Part shown: in pieces, positions 42,456 to 51,473 of the stretch | Layout of the letters: each line of letters begins with the position of its first letter | Numbering within the stretch: position 1 is the stretch's first letter | Origin: Prauserella aidingensis | Lineage (GTDB): Bacteria; Actinomycetota; Actinomycetes; Mycobacteriales; Pseudonocardiaceae | NCBI RefSeq assembly: GCF_024171865.1 | Contig: NZ_JAMTCN010000025.1 | Coordinates: 1-64,000, forward strand | Length of the DNA: 64,000 nt | Direction of reading: 5' to 3' | The notes under the pieces: model-generated | Seen by the model: only the letters and a program-made list of their open reading frames with translations | Databases searched by the model: none | What the model was told of the DNA's origin: nothing | Made by a program: the position numbers and the translations under genes

Positions 42456-43429
42456 CAGCACCGGACCGATCCCCGCAGCCGCGACGGCCGGGCGCGGCAG
42501 CGCTCGACCTCGTCGGTATGGGCGCAGCCCCACCGGACCCGGCGCATACGTCTCCGCACGCCTTCCCCGGCGGAGGGACGTGGCGCACCGAGGTTCCTTC
42601 CGTGGAGGGGCCCGAGGCGCTCGCCACCGTGCTGAAGGAGTCGACGCGGCTGAACGTGCCCGTGCACCGCATCAGCCAGGGCAGCGGCGTGTGGATGCTG
42701 ACCGACGCCGAGATCACCGAGATGGTGGAGGCCTGCGCGGAGCGGGACGTCGAACTGTGCCTGTTCACCGGTCCCCGTGGCACGTGGGACATCGGCGCCG
42801 CCACCCGCACCCCGTCGGGCGGCGGCGGGCTGCGGGCCCGCGGCCACACGTCGGTGGCGGGCTGCGTCGAGGACGCACTGCGCGCCGCCGAACTGGGCGT
42901 GCGGTGTCTGCTCGTCGCCGACGAAGGCGTGCTGTGGACCCTGCACCGGCTGCGTGAGGCCGGAGCGCTGCCCGCGGACACGACGTTCAAGGTCTCGGCG
43001 CTCGTCGGGCCGGTCAACCCGGCCGCGTACGCCGTGTGGGAGGGCCTCGGCGCGGACTCGGTGAACATCCCGTCGGACCTCGGGCTCGACCAGCTGACCG
43101 AGATCCGTCGGGTATCGGCGGCGCCGATGGATCTGTATCTCGAGGCGCCCGACGACCTCGGCGGGTACGTGCGGATGTACGACGCGGCCGAGTTCATCCG
43201 GCGCGGCGCTCCGCTGTACCTGAAGTTCGGTCTCAGCAACGCGCCCGGCATCTATCCCTACGGGGGACATCTGCGTGACGTGACCCTCGACACCGCCCGG
43301 GAGCGGGTGCGCCGCGGCCGCCTCGCACTCGACCTGCTGGCCCGCCACGGGGCCGACGGCGACATGGCGCCGATCGGTTCGCGCGCTCCGGGTGCGCTGC
43401 GGCGGTTCCCGACACCGGAAAGGAGTTGA
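42452..43429 (+). CDS. U32-peptidase-like TIM-barrel protein
   Basis: This 325-residue protein looks like a TIM barrel of the U32 peptidase type. It has regularly spaced strands such as [30 protein letters not shown] and [18 protein letters not shown], and a late [21 protein letters not shown]32 proteins are rarely true peptidases in such settings. Because the operon lacks an aldolase for the 2-keto-3-deoxy acid, a lyase or aldolase role is conceivable, but this is a guess. ATG 42452 overlaps the dehydrogenase stop. The Pro-rich N-terminal 45 residues are probably disordered. Confidence 0.7.
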   Translation: MTAPDRSPQPRRPGAAALDLVGMGAAPPDPAHTSPHAFPGGGTWRTEVPSVEGPEALATVLKESTRLNVPVHRISQGSGVWMLTDAEITEMVEACAERDVELCLFTGPRGTWDIGAATRTPSGGGGLRARGHTSVAGCVEDALRAAELGVRCLLVADEGVLWTLHRLREAGALPADTTFKVSALVGPVNPAAYAVWEGLGADSVNIPSDLGLDQLTEIRRVSAAPMDLYLEAPDDLGGYVRMYDAAEFIRRGAPLYLKFGLSNAPGIYPYGGHLRDVTLDTARERVRRGRLALDLLARHGADGDMAPIGSRAPGALRRFPTPERS

Positions 43430-43431
43430 CC

Positions 43432-44562
43432 ATGCGCAACCGCGTGGGGCACGGCACTCGCAGTGTTGCGAGCACCGTGACCGCCGCCCTGGCCGCCGTC
43501 GCACTCGTCGCCGTTCTGGCGGCCTGCGGACAGGAGGCCCGCGGCGGCAGCCGCTACGAACCGGAGGGCGGCAAGGGGTCGACCGTCGGCCTGGCCATGC
43601 CGACCAAGTCGTCCGAACGCTGGATCGCCGACGGCCGGAACATGGCCGAGGAGTTCCGCAAGGCCGGGTACAAGACCGATCTGCAGTACGGCGACGACAC
43701 GGTGGAGAACCAGATCGCCCAGATCGAGAACATGATCACCAAGGGACACGAACTCCTGGTCGTGGCGGCCATCGACGGTTCGGCGCTGACGAACGTGCTC
43801 CAGCGTGCCGAGGACGCCGGTACCCGGGTGATCGCCTACGACCGGCTCATCATGGGCACCGAGCACGTCGACGGGTACGCCTCGTTCGACAACGAGCGGG
43901 TCGGCCGCCTGCAGGGGCAGTACATCGTGGACGCACTGGAACTCGAGGACCGTCCGAACGAGACCTTCACGATCGAGCTGTTCGCCGGTTCGCCGGACGA
44001 CAACAACACCCGCTATTTCTGGAACGGCGCCATGAGCGTGTTGCGGCCGTACCTGGAGAGCGGCCGGCTCGAGGTCCGCAGCAAGCAGACGCGGATGAAC
44101 CAGGCCACGACGTTGCGCTGGGACGGCGGTACCGCCCAGAAGCGCATGGACGACCTGATCAGCCGCCACTACGGCACCACTCGGCTCGACGCGGTGCTCT
44201 CGCCCTACGACGGCATCTCCATCGGTGTCCTCTCGGCGCTCAAGAGCGCAGGGTACGGCGGCAAGAACCAGCCGTTCCCCGTGGTCACCGGGCAGGACGC
44301 CGAACTCGCGTCGATCAAGTCGATCGTGGCGGGCCAGCAGACCCAGACCGTGTTCAAGGACACCCGCGAACTCGCCGACCAGGCGGTGCGGATGGGCGAC
44401 GCGCTGCTGACCGGCACGAAGCCGGAGTTCAACAACACGACCGACTACGACAACGGCGCGAAGGTCGTGCCTGCCTACCTGCTCGACCCCGTCAGCATCG
44501 ACGAGTCGAACGTGCAGCTGCTCGTCGACGAGGGCTACTACAAGGCGGGGCAGATCGAATGA
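43432..44562 (+). CDS. Sugar ABC transporter substrate-binding lipoprotein (ChvE type)
   Basis: This 376-residue protein has a lipoprotein signal with lipobox LAAC (Cys at about residue 27) and two periplasmic-binding lobes of type I. Its phrases [34 protein letters not shown] and [18 protein letters not shown] match ChvE/multiple-monosaccharide-binding proteins, which bind aldoses such as galactose, arabinose, xylose or glucose. AAAGGAG precedes ATG 43432. It forms one importer with the next two genes, which it overlaps by ATGA. Confidence 0.93.
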   Translation: MRNRVGHGTRSVASTVTAALAAVALVAVLAACGQEARGGSRYEPEGGKGSTVGLAMPTKSSERWIADGRNMAEEFRKAGYKTDLQYGDDTVENQIAQIENMITKGHELLVVAAIDGSALTNVLQRAEDAGTRVIAYDRLIMGTEHVDGYASFDNERVGRLQGQYIVDALELEDRPNETFTIELFAGSPDDNNTRYFWNGAMSVLRPYLESGRLEVRSKQTRMNQATTLRWDGGTAQKRMDDLISRHYGTTRLDAVLSPYDGISIGVLSALKSAGYGGKNQPFPVVTGQDAELASIKSIVAGQQTQTVFKDTRELADQAVRMGDALLTGTKPEFNNTTDYDNGAKVVPAYLLDPVSIDESNVQLLVDEGYYKAGQIE

Positions 44563-46196
44563 CCGCGACCGAGAGTGACGACACGACCGGGAGCGACGAC
44601 ACCACCGGGAGCGCGAGCGGCCGCAGCGAGACCGCGCCGGTGCTGGAGATGCAGGGCATCACGAAGACGTTCCCCGGCGTCACGGCGCTGGCCGGCGTCG
44701 ACCTGGCCGTGCGGCCGCGGGAGATCCACGCCGTGTGCGGCGAGAACGGCGCGGGCAAGTCGACGCTGATGAAGGTGCTCAGCGGCGTCCATCCGCACGG
44801 CAGCTACGACGGGGAGATCGAGTTCCGGGGCGAACCGGTCGCGTTCCGCGGCATCACCGAGAGCGAGCGCCGCGGCATCGTCATCATCCACCAGGAACTG
44901 GCGCTCGTGCCGGAGCTGTCGATCGCCGAGAACATCTTCCTCGGCAACGAGCGGTCGACCCGCGGCATCATCAGCTGGGGCGGCACGTTGAGTGCCGCGG
45001 CGAGGTTGCTTCGCCGGGTGGGCCTGCCCGACAACCCGCGCACGCGGGTGGCCGAACTGGGCGTCGGCAAGCAACAGCTCGTCGAGATCGCGAAGGCGCT
45101 GTCGAAGGACGTCGAACTGCTCATCCTCGACGAGCCGACGGCGGCGCTCAACGACGAGGACAGCCGGAACCTGCTGCGGCTGATCCTGGACCTACGCGAC
45201 CAGGGCATCGCGTGCATCGTCATCTCGCACAAGCTGGAGGAGATCCGGCGCATCGCCGACTCGGTGACGATCCTGCGCGACGGGCGCAGCGTCGAGACGT
45301 TGCCGGTGCGGGACACGCCGGACGCCGAGCCGGAGCTGTCCGAGGAACGCATCATCCGCGGCATGGTCGGACGTGACCTCGGCAGTCGTTTCCCGGAGCG
45401 GCGTCCCTACCGGGGTGACGGCGCGGGGGAGGTCGCCTTCGAGGTGTCCGGGTGGACCGTCCGCCACCCCGCGGAGCCGCGGACGGTCGTCGACGACGTG
45501 TCGCTGACCGTGCGCCGCGGCGAGATCGTCGGCGTCGCCGGGCTGATGGGTGCGGGCCGGACCGAACTGGCCATGAACGTGTTCGGCCGTAGCTACGGCG
45601 TCCACGAGGGCGGAACCGTTGCGGTGCACGGAAAACCGGTACGCACCCGGACCGTGCCCGAGGCGATCTCCCACGGCATCGCCTACGTCACCGAGGACCG
45701 CAAGACGTTCGGGCTGAACCTCATCGACACGGTGCACCGCAACATCTCGCTCACGTCGCTGCCGGGGATGACCCGTCGAGGCGCCGTCGACGAGCACAGG
45801 GAACAGCAGGTGGCCGAGCGCTACCGCGAGTCGATGAACATCAAGACCCCCACGGTGTTCGAACCGGTCGAGCGGCTCAGCGGCGGCAACCAGCAGAAGG
45901 TCGTGCTGAGCAGGTGGATCCACGCCGGACCGGACGTGCTCATCCTCGACGAGCCGACCCGCGGCATCGACGTCGGCTCGAAGTTCGAGATCTACACCGT
46001 GATCGAACGGCTGGCCGCCGAGGGCAAGGCCGTGCTGTTCATCTCGTCCGAACTCCCGGAACTGCTGGGGATGTGCGATCGGATCTACACGATGTCGGCG
46101 GGACGGCTGACCGGTGAGGTCGGCCGCGAGGACGCCACGCAGGAATCGCTCATGCGGTACATGACCATGGATACCGAACCGAAGGTCCGCACATGA
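44559..46196 (+). CDS. Sugar ABC transporter ATP-binding protein (GguA/XylG type)
   Basis: This 545-residue protein contains two ABC ATPase domains. The first has [28 protein letters not shown] and [11 protein letters not shown]. The second has GLMGAGRTE (non-canonical Walker A, normal for this family), [25 protein letters not shown] and [15 protein letters not shown]. Sugar importers of the GguA/XylG/MglA class have this plan. The N-terminal 25 residues (Asp/Thr/Ser-rich) are extra. ATG 44559 overlaps the binding-protein gene, and its stop overlaps the permease gene. Confidence 0.94.
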   Translation: MTATESDDTTGSDDTTGSASGRSETAPVLEMQGITKTFPGVTALAGVDLAVRPREIHAVCGENGAGKSTLMKVLSGVHPHGSYDGEIEFRGEPVAFRGITESERRGIVIIHQELALVPELSIAENIFLGNERSTRGIISWGGTLSAAARLLRRVGLPDNPRTRVAELGVGKQQLVEIAKALSKDVELLILDEPTAALNDEDSRNLLRLILDLRDQGIACIVISHKLEEIRRIADSVTILRDGRSVETLPVRDTPDAEPELSEERIIRGMVGRDLGSRFPERRPYRGDGAGEVAFEVSGWTVRHPAEPRTVVDDVSLTVRRGEIVGVAGLMGAGRTELAMNVFGRSYGVHEGGTVAVHGKPVRTRTVPEAISHGIAYVTEDRKTFGLNLIDTVHRNISLTSLPGMTRRGAVDEHREQQVAERYRESMNIKTPTVFEPVERLSGGNQQKVVLSRWIHAGPDVLILDEPTRGIDVGSKFEIYTVIERLAAEGKAVLFISSELPELLGMCDRIYTMSAGRLTGEVGREDATQESLMRYMTMDTEPKVRT

Positions 46197-47434
46197 CCAC
46201 GACACAAGACCGTACCCCCGACGCGCCGGCTCCGGATCATCTTCCCGGACAGCGGTCCACGGGCGGGATCCTGCTCGATCTCGCGCGCAACAACGTGCGC
46301 CAGTACGGCATGCTGATCGCACTGGCTCTGATCGTCCTGCTGTTCCAGATCTGGACCGACGGGACGTTGCTGCTCCCCAGCAACGTCTCCAACCTGGTGC
46401 AGCAGAACAGCTACATCCTCATCCTGGCCGTCGGCATGATGATGGTGATCGTCGCCGGGCACATCGACCTGTCCGTCGGCTCCCTGGTCGCCTTCGTCGG
46501 CGCGATAGCCGCCGTGATGATGGTCGACTACGACCTGCCCTGGGTGGTGGCGCTGGTGCTGTCGCTCGTCGTCGGCGCTGTCGCGGGTGCATGGCAGGGA
46601 TTCTGGATCGCCTACGTCGGCATTCCGTCGTTCATCGTCACGCTGGCGGGCATGCTGCTCTTTCGGGGCGCGACCCAGATCGTCCTCGAAGGACAGTCGG
46701 TGGCCCCGTTCCCGCAGGGGTTCCAGCAGATCGCGCAGGGCTTCATCCCGGAGATGGGCCCGTACACCCAGTACCACAACCCGACGCTCGTGCTGGGCCT
46801 GCTGGCGGTCGTGGCGCTGCTCGTGCAGCAGATCCGGGGCCGGCGGCGGCAGGCGGCCCACGACCTCACGGTGCTGCCCTTCCCGCTGTTCGTGGCCAAG
46901 TGTGTCGCGATGGCGGCCGCGGTCGTGGTCGTCGCGCTCACCCTCGCCAGCTACCACGGTGTCCCGGTCGTGCTGCTGATCCTGTGCGGCCTGGTGCTCC
47001 TGCTGGGCTACGTGATGCGCAACGCTGTGATCGGCAGGCACATCTACGCACTCGGCGGGAACCGGGAGGCCGCGAAGCTCTCCGGCGTCCGCGACAAGCG
47101 CGTGACGTTCCTGGTGTTCGTCAACATGGGCGTGCTGGCTGCACTGGCCGGTTGCGTGTACGCGGCGCGGCTCAACGCGGCCACCCCGCAGGCCGGCCTC
47201 ATGTTCGAGCTCGAGGCGATCGCCGCCGCGTTCATCGGCGGCGCGTCGATGCGCGGCGGTGTCGGCACCGTCGTGGGCGCGGTGATCGGTGGCCTGGTGC
47301 TGGGCGTGCTGAACAACGGCATGTCGCTGCTCGGGATCGGCACCGACGTCCAGCAGGTGATCAAGGGCCTGGTGCTGCTGGCGGCCGTCGGGTTCGACGT
47401 GTGGAACAAGCGCAGGGCCGCGACGACGACCTGA
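46193..47434 (+). CDS. Sugar ABC transporter permease (GguB/XylH type)
   Basis: This 413-residue protein has about ten membrane segments and the family phrases [61 protein letters not shown] and [19 protein letters not shown]. It is the membrane channel of the importer. ATG 46193 overlaps the ATPase gene. The stop codon is tandemly duplicated at 47423-47448. The gene ends 25 bp from the convergent lactonase gene. Confidence 0.94.
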   Translation: MTTTQDRTPDAPAPDHLPGQRSTGGILLDLARNNVRQYGMLIALALIVLLFQIWTDGTLLLPSNVSNLVQQNSYILILAVGMMMVIVAGHIDLSVGSLVAFVGAIAAVMMVDYDLPWVVALVLSLVVGAVAGAWQGFWIAYVGIPSFIVTLAGMLLFRGATQIVLEGQSVAPFPQGFQQIAQGFIPEMGPYTQYHNPTLVLGLLAVVALLVQQIRGRRRQAAHDLTVLPFPLFVAKCVAMAAAVVVVALTLASYHGVPVVLLILCGLVLLLGYVMRNAVIGRHIYALGGNREAAKLSGVRDKRVTFLVFVNMGVLAALAGCVYAARLNAATPQAGLMFELEAIAAAFIGGASMRGGVGTVVGAVIGGLVLGVLNNGMSLLGIGTDVQQVIKGLVLLAAVGFDVWNKRRAATTT

Positions 47435-47448
47435 GACGACGACCTGAG
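47423..47448. repeat. 13-bp tandem duplication over the permease stop
   Basis: ACGACGACCTGAG occurs twice in direct contact (47423-47435 and 47436-47448). The first copy contains the TGA stop of the permease gene, so the second is a duplicated coding end. Confidence 0.9.
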
Positions 47449-47459
47449 CGGGGGCCGGC

Positions 47460-48311
47460 TCAGCCTGCGAACGCGGGCTGGGCCAGGCCCGCGCCGGCGT
47501 CCGGCACCACGAACACCGAGCCGGCCTCGGCGGGCGGCTGCTCCTGATCGACCCGCGCGGTCGTGACGTACAGATCGGACAGTGCAGGCCCCGCGAACGC
47601 ACACGCCGTCGGGTGGCTCACCGGAAGCGCAACGGTCCGGTCGAGCCGCCCGTCGGGTGTGTACCTCCGGACGGCGCCGCCCGACCACAACGCGATCCAC
47701 ACGCACCCGTCGGCGTCCACGCAGAGTCCGTCGGGAAACCCCGCCCCCTTCTCGACGACGGCCAGCGGCCTGCGCCCGGACACGGAGAGATCGGCGGCGA
47801 CGTCGAACACGTCGATCCGCCGGGTGGGGGTGTCGACGTAGTACATCGCCCGCCCGTCGGGGCTCCACCCCGTGCCGTTGCTGACGGTCACGTCCGCGAG
47901 CACGGTCGCCGACGAGCCGTCCGCGGCGAACCGGGTCAGCGTGCCGCCTCCGGGGGTCTCGTCGTAGCGCACCGTGCCCGCCCAGAGGGCGCCGTCCGGG
48001 GCGACGGCCGCGTCGTTGCCGCGGCGTCCCGCCACGGGTTCGTGGTGCAGCCACCGGAAGGCCGCCGCCGAGTCGTAGAGGCCGATGCCGTCACGCAGGT
48101 TCACCACCAGTCCGCGCCCGCCCGCACGCGGTTTGGCCGCGCCCACGTGCTGGCCCGTCTCCAGCGCGCTCGTCGCACCGGTGGCCGGGTCGTAGGTGTG
48201 CACGCGTGCGGACAGGATGTCGACCCAGACGAGCCGCTGCGCGTCGGGATCCCACGTGGGCCCCTCACCGAGCAGGGCCTCCGCGGGGATCGCGACCTCC
48301 GGCCCGCTCAC
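47460..48311 (-). CDS. SMP-30/gluconolactonase family lactonase
   Basis: This 283-residue six-bladed propeller has the metal-site Glu in LLGEGPTWDP, Asn in VSNGTGWSPDG and Asp in FPDGLCVDADGCVWIA. The family hydrolyses aldonolactones to aldonic acids. That is the missing step between the dehydrogenase and the dehydratase of the facing operon. GTG 48311 overlaps the IclR stop as GTGA, so it is the second gene of an IclR operon. It is convergent with the transporter operon. Confidence 0.9.
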   Translation of the reverse strand: MSGPEVAIPAEALLGEGPTWDPDAQRLVWVDILSARVHTYDPATGATSALETGQHVGAAKPRAGGRGLVVNLRDGIGLYDSAAAFRWLHHEPVAGRRGNDAAVAPDGALWAGTVRYDETPGGGTLTRFAADGSSATVLADVTVSNGTGWSPDGRAMYYVDTPTRRIDVFDVAADLSVSGRRPLAVVEKGAGFPDGLCVDADGCVWIALWSGGAVRRYTPDGRLDRTVALPVSHPTACAFAGPALSDLYVTTARVDQEQPPAEAGSVFVVPDAGAGLAQPAFAG

Positions 48312-49081
48312 GGCGTGCCCCGGTGGCCGAGGCGGGCCGACAGGTCGGCGGCGCCCTTCACCGCGAGCCGTTCCAGCTCGGGGGCGCGCTCCTCGTCCCA
48401 CCGGACCGTGGGCACGGAGATACTCAGCGCGGCGACGACCGCGCCGGAGGAGTCCCGGACGGGCGCGGCCACGCAGTGCACGTCCGGATTGGACTCCCGG
48501 TCCTCGACGGCGATGCCGCGGGTGCGCATCTCGGCGAGGTGCTCACGCAGGACGGACGGGGAGGTGATGCTGTGCTCGGTCATCGCGGTCAACGGCGTGT
48601 CGGGCGGGATGCGTTCGTCGAGGACGTCGCGGGGGAGCATGGCCAGCAGCATCTTGCCGACGGCCGTGCAGTGGGCGGGCAGTCTGCGGCCCGCCGCGGA
48701 CACCATGCGCACGGCATGGGTGCTGTCGACCTTGGCGATGTAGATGACGTCCGCGTCCTCGAGGATCGCCACGTGCACCGTCTCGTCGCAGGTCCGGGCG
48801 ATCTCGGCGGCGACCTGTCTGCCCTCGGCCGCGAGGTCGAGCTGCTCGGCGTAGCGACTGCCCAGCTGGTAGGTGCGCACGCCGAGCCGGTAGCAGCCCG
48901 ACCGGTCGGGGGCCGGAACGAGGTAGCCGCGCGCGGTCAGCGTGCTCACCAGCTCGTGCACGGTGGTGCGCGGCAACCCGAGCCGCCGGGTCATCTCGGG
49001 CGGCGACAGCACGGCGTCACCGCCGAGGAACAGCTCGAGCACGTCCAGTGCCCTCGCGACGGCAGGCACCTGGCGTCCCAT
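48308..49081 (-). CDS. IclR-family regulator of sugar catabolism
   Basis: This 257-residue protein has an N-terminal winged helix (about 8-70: ALDVLELFLGGDAVLSPPEMTRRLGLPRTTVHELVSTL) and a C-terminal effector domain with RLPAHCTAVGKMLLAMLP and VAAPVRDSSGAVVAALSISVP. IclR proteins bind palindromes and respond to small metabolites, often the pathway substrate or intermediate. It is co-transcribed with the lactonase. A near-palindromic site at 49132-49152 lies upstream of its ATG 49081, and a matching site lies at the sugar-acid operon. Confidence 0.92.
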   Translation of the reverse strand: MGRQVPAVARALDVLELFLGGDAVLSPPEMTRRLGLPRTTVHELVSTLTARGYLVPAPDRSGCYRLGVRTYQLGSRYAEQLDLAAEGRQVAAEIARTCDETVHVAILEDADVIYIAKVDSTHAVRMVSAAGRRLPAHCTAVGKMLLAMLPRDVLDERIPPDTPLTAMTEHSITSPSVLREHLAEMRTRGIAVEDRESNPDVHCVAAPVRDSSGAVVAALSISVPTVRWDEERAPELERLAVKGAADLSARLGHRGTP

Positions 49082-49123
49082 GGCTACCCCTGTGGTCGGT
49101 ACGGCGTGTTCGGTACGAGGGAG

Positions 49124-49160
49124 TGTTCGGTATCGCGAACGTCTGTCGAAATACCGAACA
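49124..49160. promoter_or_regulatory. Compound operator upstream of the IclR gene, site 2
   Basis: TGTTCGGTAT at 49124-49133 and ATACCGAACA at 49151-49160 form a perfect inverted repeat. Inside it, 49132-49152 matches 16 of 21 bases of the operator at 40197-40217. A further GTGTTCGGTA half-site at 49106-49115 lies nearer the IclR start. Autoregulation is likely. Confidence 0.7.
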
Positions 49161-49281
49161 CAGGATACGCCGTGGAATGCCTCCGGACCAGGAGAGCGTG
49201 GCCGACGGCGCGAATCGCGGGCCGCGACGGCCTTCGGTCACCACGGCGGGCCTACAGGGCAACGGTGGCCCGCCTGCGGGC

Positions 49282-49959
49282 TCACCAGCCGCGCTCGCGC
49301 CACTCCGGCAGTTTCGGGCGCTCGGCGCCGAGGGTCGAGTCGTCACCGTGGCCCGGGTAGAACCAGGTCTCGTCCGGCAACTCGCCGAACACCCGCGACT
49401 CGACGTCGTCGAGCAGCGAGCGGAATTCTTCCTCCGAGTTGGTCTTGCCCACACCGCCCGGGAACAGCGAGTCACCGGTGAACAGATGGGGGTGGCCGGC
49501 AGGGTCGCGGTACAGCAGCGCGATCGAACCTGGGGTGTGCCCGCGCAGGTGGACGACCTCGAGGGTGACGTCGCCGACCGACAGCGTGTCGCCGTGCTCC
49601 ACCAGGTGATCCGGCGGCACGGGCAGCGGGTCGGCGTCGGCGGGGTGCGCCGCGGTGTACGCGCCGTTCGCGCCCGCCACCGCACCGAGCGCCTGCCAGT
49701 GGTCGCCGTGCTGGTGCGTGGTGACGATCGTGCGCAGCGTCGGCCGGTCCTCGGCGTGGCCGATGAGGTCCGAGATGCGCTCCGGGTCGGCCGCGGCGTC
49801 GATCAGCAGTGCCTCGTTGGTCGCTCGGCACACCAACAGGTACGCGTTGTTGTCCATGGGGCCGACCGACAGCTTCGTGATGGTCAGCGCATCGAGCGTG
49901 CGGCGGGCGGCGTCCCCGCCCGGCTCGACGTGACCGGTGTAGGACTCGACGACGTTCAC
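49282..49959 (-). CDS. Metallo-beta-lactamase fold hydrolase (glyoxalase II-like)
   Basis: This 225-residue protein has the metal motif THQHGDHW, then GHTPGSIALLY, FTGDSLFPGG and FYPGHGDDSTLG, so the binuclear site is complete. It resembles hydroxyacylglutathione hydrolases. In actinobacteria the thiol is likely mycothiol. The syntenic gene in M. tuberculosis (Rv1637c, next to uvrA) is of this type. GTG 49959 begins VNVVESYTGHVEPGG; GTG 49968 is possible. The stretch 49161-49281 holds no gene. Confidence 0.9.
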   Translation of the reverse strand: MNVVESYTGHVEPGGDAARRTLDALTITKLSVGPMDNNAYLLVCRATNEALLIDAAADPERISDLIGHAEDRPTLRTIVTTHQHGDHWQALGAVAGANGAYTAAHPADADPLPVPPDHLVEHGDTLSVGDVTLEVVHLRGHTPGSIALLYRDPAGHPHLFTGDSLFPGGVGKTNSEEEFRSLLDDVESRVFGELPDETWFYPGHGDDSTLGAERPKLPEWRERGW

Positions 49960-50074
49960 GCTCCACACCGTATTACGTGCCCGCGCTCGGTGGCGACCGG
50001 TGTCGTCGCTACAGTCCCTGGTCCGGACCAGGTCGCACCGGACGGGCGGGCGGCGGAGTCGGAGGGGGAGCGAC

Positions 50075-51325
50075 GTGACGGCAGCGACGGGCCGGCCTGC
50101 CCCCACGAACAGGCGGATGAGCTGGGACGTCATCCGGGTCGTCGCGATCACGTTCGTCGTCGCGGGCCACGTCACGGGCGGGGCCGAACTCATCCCGGAC
50201 GTCGATCCGTACCCGGTGTCCTTGCGGGTCCCGTTCGGCACCTTCACGTTGCTGGTCCTGTCCGGCTACTTCATGGGGCCGACCCTGCGCAAGCTCCGGC
50301 CCGGGCGCTGGCTGCACGCGCGACTGGCGCGGATCCTGCCCGCCTACGTGGTCGCGATGCTGGTCACGTTCCTCGTGCTGCGGATCGTGGCGCCGGTGTT
50401 CAACGGCGACGCGGACGGCCCGTGGTATCTGCCGGGTGCCGGTGACCTGGTGCGGAACCTGCTGCTGGTGCAGGAGTGGACCGGGAACATGCACCGTCGG
50501 ATCGACGCGTCGTACTGGACGCTGCCGGTGCAGGTCGCGGCGTTCACCGCGGCGGCGCTGCTGTGCTGGTACTGGCGCCGCTCGTGGCGCCATCGGCTGC
50601 AGCCCGCGGTCGCGGTGTGGGGAGTGATCGGCGTCTCGGCCGTCTCACCGGTGCTGAGCGGGATCGCGCAGGTCGTGCCGACGGCGACGGGGCTGTACTT
50701 CGCGCACCTGTTCGCGGCGGGCGCGGCGATCTGGCTCTGGTCGCAGCGCCGGTTCGCCGGGCCGAACCTCGCGGCCGTGCTGGCGGCCGTCCTGGGCCTG
50801 CAGCTGTTCCGGTCGAGCGAGCCGCAGTGGCTGATCGTGGCCTGCCTCGGAGCGATGCTGGGCCTGATGTGCCTGGCGGCGCGCGGTCCGGACTGGGGCC
50901 GGGTGCTGGGCCTGCTGCGCAGGCCGATCTCGTGGCTCGCCGGCATCAGCTTCGGCATCTACCTCGTGCACCAGAAGCTCGGGTACGTCGTCGCTCGGGT
51001 GCTCACCGGGCTGGAGATCGAGCCGTGGTGGCTGCGGATGGGGCTCGTGCTCTCCGCGATCGTGCTGGCGGCGTGGGCGCTCACGGTGTTCGTGGAACGT
51101 CCGCTGTACCGGCTGCTGGGCCCGTCGGCACGGGCCGCGCCCGCCGTCGGCGCGCGAACATCGCCGGGGTGCGGCCGCCCTCCGGGATCAGTTCCGAGGG
51201 CACCCGTGATGCCACCGGAACGGGCGACCGACGCCCCGCGCCGACCGGTGACGGCGGGCCTGTCGCTCCCGACGACAGGCCCGGTGACGAGGCGCTCCGC
51301 ACCCGCGGCTGAGGGCGGCGGGTGA
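50075..51325 (+). CDS. Acyltransferase-3 family membrane protein (OafA-like)
   Basis: This 416-residue integral membrane protein has about ten segments. It starts NRRMSWDVIRVVAITFVVAGHVTGG, where the His in the first span is the conserved family residue, and ends the family region with SFGIYLVHQKLGYV and FVERPLYRLLG. Such proteins transfer acetyl or other acyl groups to cell-surface sugars. GGAGGGGG precedes GTG 50075. The last 70 residues are Pro/Arg/Thr-rich and soluble. It precedes uvrA by 148 bp on the same strand. Confidence 0.9.
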   Translation: MTAATGRPAPTNRRMSWDVIRVVAITFVVAGHVTGGAELIPDVDPYPVSLRVPFGTFTLLVLSGYFMGPTLRKLRPGRWLHARLARILPAYVVAMLVTFLVLRIVAPVFNGDADGPWYLPGAGDLVRNLLLVQEWTGNMHRRIDASYWTLPVQVAAFTAAALLCWYWRRSWRHRLQPAVAVWGVIGVSAVSPVLSGIAQVVPTATGLYFAHLFAAGAAIWLWSQRRFAGPNLAAVLAAVLGLQLFRSSEPQWLIVACLGAMLGLMCLAARGPDWGRVLGLLRRPISWLAGISFGIYLVHQKLGYVVARVLTGLEIEPWWLRMGLVLSAIVLAAWALTVFVERPLYRLLGPSARAAPAVGARTSPGCGRPPGSVPRAPVMPPERATDAPRRPVTAGLSLPTTGPVTRRSAPAAEGGG

Positions 51326-51473
51326 CGGCGCCGCGGATTCTGTCGGGGGTGCGACCTAGCATGGAGGGCGCCGGGGCCCGCCGTCCGCTCGCCCCGTGCC
51401 CGACCTCGCGTCACGCGGGCCCGGTCGTCGCCGGGGCCCGCACCGCCATGCACCAGTGAAGGGACCATCGCCG

